Shown: positions 1 to 6,039 of the stretch, piece after piece
Numbering within the stretch: the stretch's first letter is position 1
Layout: each line of letters begins with the position of its first letter
DNA from: Chromatiales bacterium
Lineage (GTDB): Bacteria > Pseudomonadota > Gammaproteobacteria > SZUA-152
Assembly (NCBI GenBank): GCA_026999335.1
Contig: JALTPW010001028.1
Location: 1 to 6,538 of the forward strand
Direction of reading: 5' to 3'
DNA: 6,538 bases
The notes under the pieces: generated by a model
The model's input: only the letters and a program-made list of their open reading frames with translations
Told to the model about the DNA's origin: nothing
Database searches by the model: none
Made by a program: the position numbers and the translations under genes

Positions 1-11
1 CTCGCATTCAT
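1..11 (-). CDS. Start of an unidentified gene cut off by the left window edge
   Basis: Only the first three full codons are visible, reading Met-Asn-Ala on the minus strand from the ATG at 11-9. This start is supported by a good Shine-Dalgarno stretch (AAGGGGAAG, 23-15; AGGGG lies 6 nt from the ATG) and by a complete FNR-type promoter further upstream (83-96 and 55-60). The gene lies downstream of nirN on the same strand but has its own promoter, so it is probably a separate transcription unit. Its product cannot be identified from three residues. The anaerobic promoter and the nir neighbourhood make a denitrification gene (nirS, a cytochrome c, a regulator or similar) plausible, but that is inference. 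A second ATG at 7-5 is possible in another frame but is less well placed for the ribosome site. Confidence 0.6.
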
Positions 12-14
12 AGG

Positions 15-23
15 CTTCCCCTT
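15..23 (-). promoter_or_regulatory. Ribosome binding site for the edge gene
   Basis: On the minus strand AAGGGGAAG lies just before the ATG at 11, with AGGGG 6 nt from the start codon. It is one of the strongest Shine-Dalgarno matches in the window and is the main reason to choose the ATG at 11 as the start. Confidence 0.6.
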
Positions 24-54
24 ACAGCACACCGAAAATACATGAATAGGTAAT

Positions 55-60
55 ATAATA
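55..60 (-). promoter_or_regulatory. -10 element of an FNR-type promoter
   Basis: TATTAT on the minus strand (60 to 55) lies in an AT-rich patch. If its last base is -7, transcription starts near position 48 and the centre of the FNR box at 83-96 falls at -41.5, the standard class II activator position. An overlapping TATATT at 57-52 would move the start about 3 nt. The resulting leader before the ATG at 11 is about 37 nt. Confidence 0.65.
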
Positions 61-82
61 GTGACTGGGTCGGGATATCGAC

Positions 83-96
83 TTGATATAGATCAA
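83..96 (-). promoter_or_regulatory. FNR/ANR/DNR-type binding site (TTGAT-N4-ATCAA)
   Basis: The 14-bp site has two perfect half-sites, TTGAT (83-87) and ATCAA (92-96), around a 4-bp centre. This is the consensus bound by FNR, ANR and the NO-responsive DNR/NNR family, which activate denitrification genes when oxygen is absent. The site is a palindrome. It is assigned to the minus strand because on that side there is a -10 element at the class II distance, a ribosome site and an ATG, while on the plus side there is only the antisense of nirN. It begins about 22 nt past the nirN stop, so it serves the next gene and not the nir operon itself. Which CRP/FNR-family protein binds cannot be told from the site. 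Confidence 0.85.
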
Positions 97-118
97 TGCC
101 GGCATGTTGCAAACTGGC

Positions 119-1693
119 TCAGTGGCTGGTGCCGGCGGAACGCCGGGTCTTGTTGTAGACGTTGTATTTCCCCGACGGCTTTTTCATGGGGATGCGTTTG
201 ACTTCCTGCAGGGTTTTGGCGTCGTAGATAATAAGGGCGCCGTCCATCTCCCAGATACTCACTAATGCGTGGCTGCCGTCGCGGGTGAATTCTACGTGCC
301 CCACCGTCTTGCCGGGCGCCGGTCGCAGGGTTTTGACGATTTCGAGGGTGCGCTTGTCGATAATGTGCATGACATCCTTATTGGGACCGAAAAATACGTC
401 GACCCAGGCATAGGGGGTGTTTTCGTGGCTGCGCATGAAAAAGCCGGGGCCGAGGGTATTGAGACGCTTGATCACCTTCCAGTCCCGCATGTTGATGATG
501 CTGACCACGCCCTCTTTGAGGTTCGGGGTGGCCATCACCGGGTGGCCCTGATATTTCCAGCTGATGCCTGAACCCAGGTGCGGGAAGCCGGGCAGGTCGA
601 TGTCTGCGACCTTGCGCGCACCGTCCAGAAATACCACTTGGCCCTTGCCACCGCCGCGCGCGGAACCTATCAGAAAACGGTAATCCTGATCGAAGAAAAA
701 GTCGTCCAGGTAGTCGTCCAGGACGATGCGGCGCACGGGGAATTGCATCGTTTCGTCCGGAAGGACATCGCCGGAGTCCTTGCGATAATCATGCACCAGG
801 CCAGTGTAGGGCGGCTTGGCATCGTCTTCGTAGGAGATCTCCCAGACTTCGGGAATGTCCTTCAGGGCGGCGATGAAGCTGTTGCGTGGTGCCGCCTGGT
901 AGACCGCGCTGACGCGTGAGCTTTTCAGGCCCTTTTCATCACCCACCGGGATCACCTTGATCAGGGAGAGATCGCTGGCGTCGAGGGCCACCAGGGTGTG
1001 GGGAAGGTAGTTGCCCACCATCACATAGCGCCCGTCACCGGACACGGCCAGGTTACGGGTGTTGATCCCGGCACGGATCTCGGCCACCAGTTTCAGGTTG
1101 TACATGTCGAATTTGCTGATCCAGCCGTCGCGGGAGGCGAAATAGACGAAGCGCCCGTTCTGTGCATACTTCGGCCCACCGTGCAGGGCGCGCCGGGTGG
1201 CAAAACGGTAAATCGGCTCGAAGCTGTCGCCATCCAGGATGGTGGCATGGTGGTCGCCGATCTCCACGACGATGAACAGGTTGAGCGGGTCGGCGTCGTA
1301 GATGGGTTTGTCGGGCAGGCTGCCGGGGGCATTGTGGATGATTTGCGAGGCGATGATCTCCTCCGCCCCCCAGCGCGGGGTTTGTGGCAGGGGCGTGAAA
1401 ATGTAGTCCACTAGGGTCTGGATTTGTGTCTTGCTGAGATGGTCGCCAAAGGCTGGCATCTGTGTCGCTGGCAGCCCCTCGTGAATGGCGGTGTAGGCCT
1501 TGGTGGGTGAGGTGCGTCCCAGGTTGCCCGGCAACAGGGCTGGCCCCATTCTGCCCAGGCGGTCTTTACCGTGGCACTCGCCGCAGTGCTCGTCATACAG
1601 CTGGGAGGCCGAAGGCGGTGGGGTGGCGTTACCAATACCGCTGCCTAGAACGAGCAGGAGAAGGGCGCTGAGGGAGGTGATTGTTCTGGTCAT
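119..1693 (-). CDS. nirN: NirN: dihydro-heme d1 dehydrogenase, cytochrome c plus d1-type beta-propeller
   Basis: A 524-residue periplasmic protein related to cytochrome cd1 nitrite reductase NirS. In Pseudomonas aeruginosa NirN catalyses the last step of heme d1 synthesis, oxidising a propionate of dihydro-heme d1 to the acrylate, and it interacts with NirF and NirS. Visible here are a Sec signal peptide (about 1-23), a cytochrome c domain with CGECH at 37-41 and the probable axial Met at 79 (QMPAFG), then an eight-bladed-type propeller from about 135 to the end. H171 aligns with the proximal heme d1 histidine of NirS (GYAVHISR context). H372 in PHLGSG aligns with a NirS active-site histidine. 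The tail KPSGKYNVYN (505-514) matches the NirS-type TPTGKFNVYN ending. The long segment around 285-350, including LDDFFFDQDYR, and the motif GPGFFMRSHENTPYAW (415-430) favour NirN over NirS. The start at 1693 was chosen because the signal peptide follows at once; a longer reading frame to 1816 runs inside nirJ. The gene follows the nirJ stop by 14 nt and has only a weak ribosome site. Confidence 0.93.
   Translation of the reverse strand: MTRTITSLSALLLLVLGSGIGNATPPPSASQLYDEHCGECHGKDRLGRMGPALLPGNLGRTSPTKAYTAIHEGLPATQMPAFGDHLSKTQIQTLVDYIFTPLPQTPRWGAEEIIASQIIHNAPGSLPDKPIYDADPLNLFIVVEIGDHHATILDGDSFEPIYRFATRRALHGGPKYAQNGRFVYFASRDGWISKFDMYNLKLVAEIRAGINTRNLAVSGDGRYVMVGNYLPHTLVALDASDLSLIKVIPVGDEKGLKSSRVSAVYQAAPRNSFIAALKDIPEVWEISYEDDAKPPYTGLVHDYRKDSGDVLPDETMQFPVRRIVLDDYLDDFFFDQDYRFLIGSARGGGKGQVVFLDGARKVADIDLPGFPHLGSGISWKYQGHPVMATPNLKEGVVSIINMRDWKVIKRLNTLGPGFFMRSHENTPYAWVDVFFGPNKDVMHIIDKRTLEIVKTLRPAPGKTVGHVEFTRDGSHALVSIWEMDGALIIYDAKTLQEVKRIPMKKPSGKYNVYNKTRRSAGTSH
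132..146 (-). other. Small GC-rich hairpin at the 3' end of nirN
   Basis: CCGGCG (132-137) and CGCCGG (141-146) form a perfect 6-bp stem with a 3-nt loop inside the last codons of nirN. No run of T follows on the transcribed side, so this is not a convincing intrinsic terminator. It may help stabilise the 3' end of the message or may be chance in GC-rich coding sequence. Confidence 0.3.
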
Positions 1694-1707
1694 GGTTGGC
1701 TGCCCAT

Positions 1708-2922
1708 TCAATGCTGCGGTGAATAGTGTTGTTTTTTGTGCCGGGAGACGTAGGGCGTGTTGAGCAGGCGTTCGCCCGCCCCGCTGACGCCGATCTCTTC
1801 GTCGCTGAGGTAACAACCCGGGTCTTCGGCCCAGAAATCATCGCTGACCTGGTAGGCGCGCACCCGCGTGTTGCCGTTGCAGATGTCAAAATACCGACAT
1901 TGGCCACAGCGGCCCTTGACGGCACGTGGGTGGGACTTGAGCCCGGCCATGAGCGGGTCGGAGGTGTCCTGCCAGATCTGCGAAAAGGGCCGCTGATGCA
2001 CGTCGCCCAGGGTGTAGTCCCACCACATGGTGTCCGCGTGCACCTTGCCCAGGTTGTCGATGTTGGCCACATTGACGCCCGATGAGTTGCCCCCCCACTG
2101 AGCCAGTTTGGCCCGCATGTGATCGACTTTGTCGGGAAAGTGTTTTTTTATCCACAGCAGCAGGTAGACCCCGTCGGCGTCGTTGTTGCCGGTGACGAAT
2201 TCCTTTGTTTGTCCCTCTTCCACATAGCGCCAGCAGGTATCGAACAGTCGTTCCATGGCCTGGCGGGTGGTCTGGAATACCGTGTCGTCCTTGCGGTGCA
2301 CATTACCGCGCCCGGCATAGTTGAGGTGGGAGAAATAAAACTTGTCGATGCCTTCGTCTTCCATGAGCTGTAGCATCTGCGGTAGTTCATGGGCGTTGTC
2401 CTGCATCATGGTGAAGCGCAGTCCCACCTTGGCGCCACTGTCACGGCACAGGCGGATGCCGTTGAGGGCGGCCTCGAAGCCTCCGTCCATGCGCCGGAAT
2501 ATGTCGTGGGTCTCCTTGATGCCGTCGATACTGATGCCGACATAGTCGTAGCCCACGGCGGCGATGCTGTCGATGTTGGACGCGTCGATCAGGGTGCCGT
2601 TGGTGGACAGGCCCACATAGAACCCCATTGCCTTGGCGCGGTGGGATAGGTCAAAAATATCGGGGTGCAGCAGGGGCTCGCCGCCGGAGAGGATCAGCAC
2701 CGGTACGTGGAAATTCTTGAGGTCGTCCATGACGGTAAAGATTTCTTCGCGCGACAGCTCGCCGGGAAAATCCTTGTCGGCGGAAATGGAGTAACAATGC
2801 TTGCAGGTGAGATTGCAGCGGCGGATCAAGTTCCAGATCACCACCGGGCCGGGCGGCTTGCGCTTGGGCGTCAAGGGGGTGGGATTTTTCAGTTCCTGGA
2901 GATATTGTGATATGCGGAACAT
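1708..2922 (-). CDS. nirJ: NirJ: radical SAM heme d1 biosynthesis enzyme
   Basis: A 404-residue cytoplasmic radical SAM protein. NirJ acts on the didecarboxysiroheme intermediate and is linked to removal of two propionate side chains, on the way to the oxo groups of heme d1. The radical SAM cluster motif is C36-X3-C40-X2-C43 (CNLTCKHC), followed by GGEP at 80-83, which belongs to the SAM-binding site. Near the C-terminus four cysteines (C339, C342, C348 and C370; CGQC, then DIC, then PGC) have the spacing of a SPASM/Twitch-like auxiliary Fe-S cluster, as in NirJ and the related AhbC, AhbD and PqqE. The length is usual for the family. The ATG at 2922 has TGGAG (2933-2929) 6 nt upstream and lies 12 nt after the nirH stop, so co-transcription is very likely. 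All expected cluster cysteines are present and nothing looks broken. Confidence 0.95.
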   Translation of the reverse strand: MFRISQYLQELKNPTPLTPKRKPPGPVVIWNLIRRCNLTCKHCYSISADKDFPGELSREEIFTVMDDLKNFHVPVLILSGGEPLLHPDIFDLSHRAKAMGFYVGLSTNGTLIDASNIDSIAAVGYDYVGISIDGIKETHDIFRRMDGGFEAALNGIRLCRDSGAKVGLRFTMMQDNAHELPQMLQLMEDEGIDKFYFSHLNYAGRGNVHRKDDTVFQTTRQAMERLFDTCWRYVEEGQTKEFVTGNNDADGVYLLLWIKKHFPDKVDHMRAKLAQWGGNSSGVNVANIDNLGKVHADTMWWDYTLGDVHQRPFSQIWQDTSDPLMAGLKSHPRAVKGRCGQCRYFDICNGNTRVRAYQVSDDFWAEDPGCYLSDEEIGVSGAGERLLNTPYVSRHKKQHYSPQH

Positions 2923-2928
2923 GTTTGA

Positions 2929-2933
2929 CTCCA
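2929..2933 (-). promoter_or_regulatory. Ribosome binding site of nirJ
   Basis: TGGAG on the minus strand lies 6 nt before the nirJ ATG, within the 12-nt nirH-nirJ gap and the last bases of nirH. nirJ thus has its own initiation signal, unlike nirD and nirH, which overlap or abut the gene before and lack a clear one. Confidence 0.5.
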
Positions 2934-2934
2934 G

Positions 2935-3420
2935 TCAGCCGACGATACGCAGGCCGGTTTTTTTCAAAATACGTGTGCTGAACAAAACCTCGTGTCCACG
3001 ATTTTTTGCCCCCAGTATGGCCGCGATGTGGCGAACTTTTTCGTCGACTTCGGCGCGGTCACGACCATGCACCATGGCAAACAGGTTATAGGGCCAGGTC
3101 GGCGGATGGCGGGGACGGTGGTAGCAGTGACTGACAAAGTCGAGGGCGCCGATGGTTTGTCCGGCTTCCTTTATCGCGTCATCCGGGACATCCCACACGG
3201 ACATACCGTTACCCTTGAATCCCAGGGCATAATGATTCGGTACCGCGCCGATACGGCGGATGGCACCGCTGTCGAGCATGCGCTGCATGCGGGTCATGAC
3301 ATCATTGGCATCGAGGCCCAGCTGTGCGGCGATTATGGCATAGGGGCGTGGCGTCAGTGGTAGCCCCCCCTGGGTGACGGCAATGATGCGCCGGTCGGTG
3401 GTGTCGATGACGGTATTCAT
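2935..3420 (-). CDS. nirH: NirH: siroheme decarboxylase subunit (NirL/NirH type)
   Basis: A 161-residue protein with an Lrp/AsnC-like fold: an N-terminal winged-helix-like region (about 6-58), then a ferredoxin-like domain. The NirD/L/G/H proteins together decarboxylate the C12 and C18 acetate groups of siroheme to give 12,18-didecarboxysiroheme. The signature stretches are RRIGAVPNHYALGF (55-68), CYHRPRHPPTWPYN (99-112) running into LFAMVHG (113-119), and HEVLFSTR (143-150). The same three blocks occur in the NirL of this operon, so NirH is its closest local paralogue. The ATG overlaps the nirG stop by 4 nt (ATGA) and no strong Shine-Dalgarno sequence is visible, which suggests translational coupling to nirG. 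The protein probably functions in the cytoplasm paired with a NirD/NirG-type partner. The H versus L symbol rests on both sequence and gene order. Confidence 0.88.
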   Translation of the reverse strand: MNTVIDTTDRRIIAVTQGGLPLTPRPYAIIAAQLGLDANDVMTRMQRMLDSGAIRRIGAVPNHYALGFKGNGMSVWDVPDDAIKEAGQTIGALDFVSHCYHRPRHPPTWPYNLFAMVHGRDRAEVDEKVRHIAAILGAKNRGHEVLFSTRILKKTGLRIVG

Positions 3421-3860
3421 AGCTCGAAGCGCAGCCCCACAAAAAATTCCTCTATCTTCGGCACGTTATACACCCGGCAGCCCGTTTTTTGCTCAATCTC
3501 GGTGAGCACTTCATCTATCCTTTCCGCTGTTTCCGTTGCCAGCACAAACCACATGTTCAGGTGGTGTTCCCGTTGGTAGTTATGCGCTACCTCCGGGAAA
3601 TGGTTGACTTGCTCCGCCACGCGGTCGAAGCCTTCATCGGGCACATGCAGTGCGGCCAGGGTCAGGCCGCCGCCCAGGCGCTCGGCATGGTACAAGGGGC
3701 CGAAGCGGCTAAGAAGACCTTCCGCGAGCAAATTTTCAAGCCGTTCAATGAGTTCTTTTTCCGTGATCGCCAGCGTTTTCGCCACCTCGGCGTAGGGCCG
3801 CTCGGTGATGGGGAATCCCCCCTGCAGCTGGTTGATGATGGTGGCATCCCGGGTATCCAT
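3417..3860 (-). CDS. nirG: NirG: siroheme decarboxylase subunit (NirD/NirG type)
   Basis: A 147-residue Lrp/AsnC-fold protein and the partner type to NirH in siroheme decarboxylation. It starts with a helix-turn-helix-like region (about 5-52) with GGFPITERPYAEVA. SRFGPLY (51-57) and NYQREHHLNMWFV (94-106) follow, and it ends in a VPKIEEFFVGLRFEL strand. These blocks closely match the NirD of this operon. The start at 3860 forms TGATG with the nirL stop, a 1-nt overlap, with GGAAGG about 9 nt upstream. A longer reading frame to 3941 lies wholly inside nirL, and the family homology begins only at the MDTRDATIINQL stretch, so the short form is preferred. The winged-helix domain here is structural; there is no sign that it acts as a DNA-binding regulator. 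Confidence 0.88.
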   Translation of the reverse strand: MDTRDATIINQLQGGFPITERPYAEVAKTLAITEKELIERLENLLAEGLLSRFGPLYHAERLGGGLTLAALHVPDEGFDRVAEQVNHFPEVAHNYQREHHLNMWFVLATETAERIDEVLTEIEQKTGCRVYNVPKIEEFFVGLRFEL

Positions 3861-4396
3861 CAGGCTTGGCCTTCCGACGGGCTGTGCATTCTTGCCACGA
3901 CCGGTTGATGGGGTGGCGCATCGATATAGTGGGCCCCGCACTGCTTGAAGCGCCGGCGGCTGAACAACACTTCATGTTGGATAGCTTTCAGGCCACAACG
4001 CTCGATCAGATGCTCGATGTTGTGTAACACGGCAGCACGGTTTTGTCCGTGGATCATGGAAAACAGGTTGTAGGGCCAGTCCGGCAGGTGGCGTGGCCGA
4101 CGGTAACAGAGGGTAACGAAATTCACGCCGCCAATGCGCCGGCCAAGCTCGTCCACCTGGTCATCGGGGATGTTCCATACGGTCATGGCGTTGGCGCGGT
4201 ACCCCAGTTCGTGATGACGCACCACCACCCCCAGCCGTTTTATGGTGCCATCGGCCAGTAGCGCCTGGATGCGTTCGATGGTTTCGTTTTCACTCAAACC
4301 GATACGGGCGCCAATCTCGGCAAAGGGGCGGGATACCAGTGGCAGACCACCCTGGATGGCGGCGACCAGCTGTTGATCCCGCGCCGTTAATCCCAT
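3860..4396 (-). CDS. nirL: NirL: siroheme decarboxylase subunit (NirL/NirH type)
   Basis: A 178-residue Lrp/AsnC-fold subunit that works with NirD in decarboxylating siroheme. It has an N-terminal HTH-like part with QGGLPLVSRPFAEIGARIGL (15-34), then KRLGVVVRHHELGY (53-66), CYRRPRHLPDWPYN (97-110) with LFSMIHG (111-117), and HEVLFSRRRFKQCG (141-154). The conserved fold ends near residue 157. A Pro/His-rich tail of about 20 residues follows, absent from the paralogue NirH here. The tail looks disordered, and its coding sequence makes up most of the spacing before nirG. The ATG at 4396 overlaps the end of nirD by 10 nt. A GGGG run upstream lies too far away (about 11 nt) to be a good ribosome site, so coupling to nirD is likely. 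Confidence 0.88.
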   Translation of the reverse strand: MGLTARDQQLVAAIQGGLPLVSRPFAEIGARIGLSENETIERIQALLADGTIKRLGVVVRHHELGYRANAMTVWNIPDDQVDELGRRIGGVNFVTLCYRRPRHLPDWPYNLFSMIHGQNRAAVLHNIEHLIERCGLKAIQHEVLFSRRRFKQCGAHYIDAPPHQPVVARMHSPSEGQA

Positions 4397-4836
4397 TGCA
4401 ATGGAAACCCCAGGTCGATGTGGTACTCGGTCTGCATGGGCAGGGGCAGTGTGGCAAGACCCGTTTGCTGTTCGATGTGTTGCAGTAAGGCCTGTAGATG
4501 TTCCCGGGTGTCTGCGGTGACGACGAACCAGAGATTGAGACGATGTTCGCGTTCATAATTGTGATTGACTCCGGGAAAGGCGTTGACCAGTTCTGCCACC
4601 GCCTCCAGTCTGGCTTCTGGCACCGTCATGGCCACCAGAGAACTGGCGCCGCAACGCTGGGGGCGGAAAACTGGCCCGACCCGGCTGACGACGCCGCGCT
4701 CCGTCAGGGTGCGCAGACCGCTGATGACCTCTTCTTCTGTCACGCCCAATTCTCCAGCCATGTCCGCAAACGGTGTGGGGGAGGGGGGCAGGTTACGCTG
4801 AAAATCGTTCAGCAGGCGTTTTTCCAGTGTATTCAT
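4387..4836 (-). CDS. nirD: NirD: siroheme decarboxylase subunit (NirD/NirG type)
   Basis: A 149-residue Lrp/AsnC-fold protein, first of the four decarboxylase subunit genes. In some bacteria NirD and NirL are fused as NirDL; here they are separate but overlap by 10 nt. Motifs: HTH-like region with PTPFADMAGELGVTEEEV (20-37), SRVGPVF (51-57), NHNYEREHRLNLWFV (91-105) and YHIDLGF (138-144). The YxREHxLNxWF block is shared with NirG and contains a conserved His that is a candidate for heme or carboxylate contact. The ATG lies 3 nt after the nirF TAA, without a clear Shine-Dalgarno sequence, so it is probably translated by ribosomes finishing nirF. It acts in the cytoplasm, in contrast to the exported products of nirC and nirF. 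Confidence 0.9.
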   Translation of the reverse strand: MNTLEKRLLNDFQRNLPPSPTPFADMAGELGVTEEEVISGLRTLTERGVVSRVGPVFRPQRCGASSLVAMTVPEARLEAVAELVNAFPGVNHNYEREHRLNLWFVVTADTREHLQALLQHIEQQTGLATLPLPMQTEYHIDLGFPLQWD

Positions 4837-4839
4837 AGC

Positions 4840-6039
4840 TTACAGGCCGATCTCGTGTGCGCGTGAGGTAAAGAAGATCCCGCTGGGCTTGTCCGCCGGC
4901 AGTGTCGTGACCTGGCGGAGTGTCTCCGTGTCATAGACTACGATGAGGTCGTTGTCGCGAACCGAAATCCATATCTGCTCACCGCGGGGGGTGAATTCCA
5001 TGTGCAGCACCGCCGGACCCGGTTTCAGTGTTTTGACAATGCGCTGGGTCGGTACATCGATCACCTGCACGGTATCGTTGTCGGGGAAGGCGAAATTGAC
5101 CCAGATCTGGCGGCTGTCCGGGCGGGCCATGACAAATACCGGTTGTCCGTGCACGGCGATGCGGCCAACCTCCTGCCAGTTTTTTTGCTCGATCACCAAC
5201 ACCTCGTGACGGCCGACGGCGGGCACGAACAACAAATCTCCCGCCGCTGCCCAGCCTTCCAGGTGTGGCATCTTGTAGACCGGCAAGGCCTGCTCACCAC
5301 GCCCATAGCCCCCCAAAATACGTTTTACGCCGGCGTCCAGATTCCATAAATCCAGCAGGGCAAGGCCGTCTTCGCCGAACAGGCCGGCAATGTAGTAGCG
5401 GCCATCCGGCGTAATGAGACCGTCATAGGGAAATTTGCCGATGTCCCTGAATTTGCGGATTTGTGGGTTTTTGGGGTCGTGCATATCGACCACCCAGGTC
5501 TCACCCGCATCCCACAGGCTGAAGACGAAACGTTGGCCGGGGGCATCCACCAGCCCCACCACCTTGGAGCGTTCACCATCGTGGCCGTAGACGGCGGGGA
5601 TATCGGCGAGCATCGTCAGGGTTTCTGCGTCAAATATCTTGACGCCACCGGGCTTGTAATTGCTGACGGCGATCAGGCGGCCATCCTGGGAGATGGCGCC
5701 GCCGATGCTGTTGCCGCCCTGCACCACACGTTTGACCAGTCGGCCGCGCAGGATATCCACCTTGGACAGGCCGCCATCACGGCCGAAGACATAGGCATAG
5801 CGCTCATCGCGGGAAAAAACCGCTGAGGCGTGGGATAGATTGCCCAGTCCCTCCACGCGCGCGAGTATGCTGTGATGGGTGGTTTCCACTACCAGGGCGT
5901 TGCCAGCGGCACGTTCGATAATGATGCCCATATCCCCCGTGCCACGCAGGGTGGCGACGTCTAACTGGGAACAGCCGGCTATCAGCAGCGATACCAGTAT
6001 CAGGCCCGGGGTGAAGCGAAAACGGTACTTATTGGCCAT
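4840..6039 (-). CDS. nirF: NirF: heme d1 biosynthesis lipoprotein with d1-type beta-propeller
   Basis: A 399-residue homologue of the d1 domain of NirS and NirN. NirF is essential for heme d1 formation and binds a late precursor; its exact reaction is not firmly settled. In P. aeruginosa it is a membrane-anchored periplasmic protein that interacts with NirN and NirS. The N-terminus has basic residues, a hydrophobic stretch (about 11-22) and the lipobox LIAG-C23, so it should be cleaved by signal peptidase II and lipidated at C23. Ser follows, not Asp, which fits outer-membrane sorting. The propeller runs from about 36 to 390. H70 (LSHASAVFSRDERYAYVFGRDG context) aligns with the proximal d1-heme histidine of NirS and with H171 of NirN here. 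H259 (PHLEGW) parallels NirN H372. No c-heme motif is present. The start at 6039 has GAGGA (6051-6047) 7 nt upstream and overlaps the nirC end by 11 nt. Confidence 0.94.
   Translation of the reverse strand: MANKYRFRFTPGLILVSLLIAGCSQLDVATLRGTGDMGIIIERAAGNALVVETTHHSILARVEGLGNLSHASAVFSRDERYAYVFGRDGGLSKVDILRGRLVKRVVQGGNSIGGAISQDGRLIAVSNYKPGGVKIFDAETLTMLADIPAVYGHDGERSKVVGLVDAPGQRFVFSLWDAGETWVVDMHDPKNPQIRKFRDIGKFPYDGLITPDGRYYIAGLFGEDGLALLDLWNLDAGVKRILGGYGRGEQALPVYKMPHLEGWAAAGDLLFVPAVGRHEVLVIEQKNWQEVGRIAVHGQPVFVMARPDSRQIWVNFAFPDNDTVQVIDVPTQRIVKTLKPGPAVLHMEFTPRGEQIWISVRDNDLIVVYDTETLRQVTTLPADKPSGIFFTSRAHEIGL

Noticed and set aside
8..43. An 11-codon reading frame on the minus strand (ATG at 43, TGA at 10-8) whose stop overlaps the ATG at 11, like a leader peptide.
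   Set aside because: Its ATG would lie only about 5 nt after the predicted transcription start and has no ribosome site. Its amino acids show no regulatory pattern. Chance is the simpler explanation.
119..150. An intrinsic terminator after nirN built on the 132-146 hairpin.
   Set aside because: The stem is short, lies within the coding sequence, and no T-run follows on the minus strand.
269..1414. Long plus-strand open frames opposite nirN (269-571, 578-919, 998-1414), and similar ones opposite the other genes.
   Set aside because: They are antisense to clearly conserved coding sequence, have low-complexity Val/Ala/Asp/Gly/His-rich translations typical of shadows of GC-rich genes, and lack ribosome sites.
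119..1693. Reading the cd1-like gene as nirS, the nitrite reductase itself.
   Set aside because: The sequence has the NirN-type LDDFFFDQDYR and GPGFFMRSHENTPYAW blocks, lacks NirS blocks such as FLHDGG and TPHPGRGANF, and sits at the NirN position after nirJ.
1694..1816. An upstream extension of nirN giving a 565-residue protein.
   Set aside because: The extra 41 residues are Arg-rich, overlap nirJ in another frame, and would bury the signal peptide that begins at the ATG at 1693.
3861..3941. An upstream start for nirG at 3941.
   Set aside because: The extension lies inside nirL, and the similarity to NirD begins only at the MDTRDATIINQL stretch that starts at 3860.
2935..4836. Four Lrp/AsnC-like proteins read as transcriptional regulators.
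   Set aside because: The conserved NirD/G and NirL/H signature blocks and the operon position identify siroheme decarboxylase subunits; the HTH-like fold is ancestral and structural.
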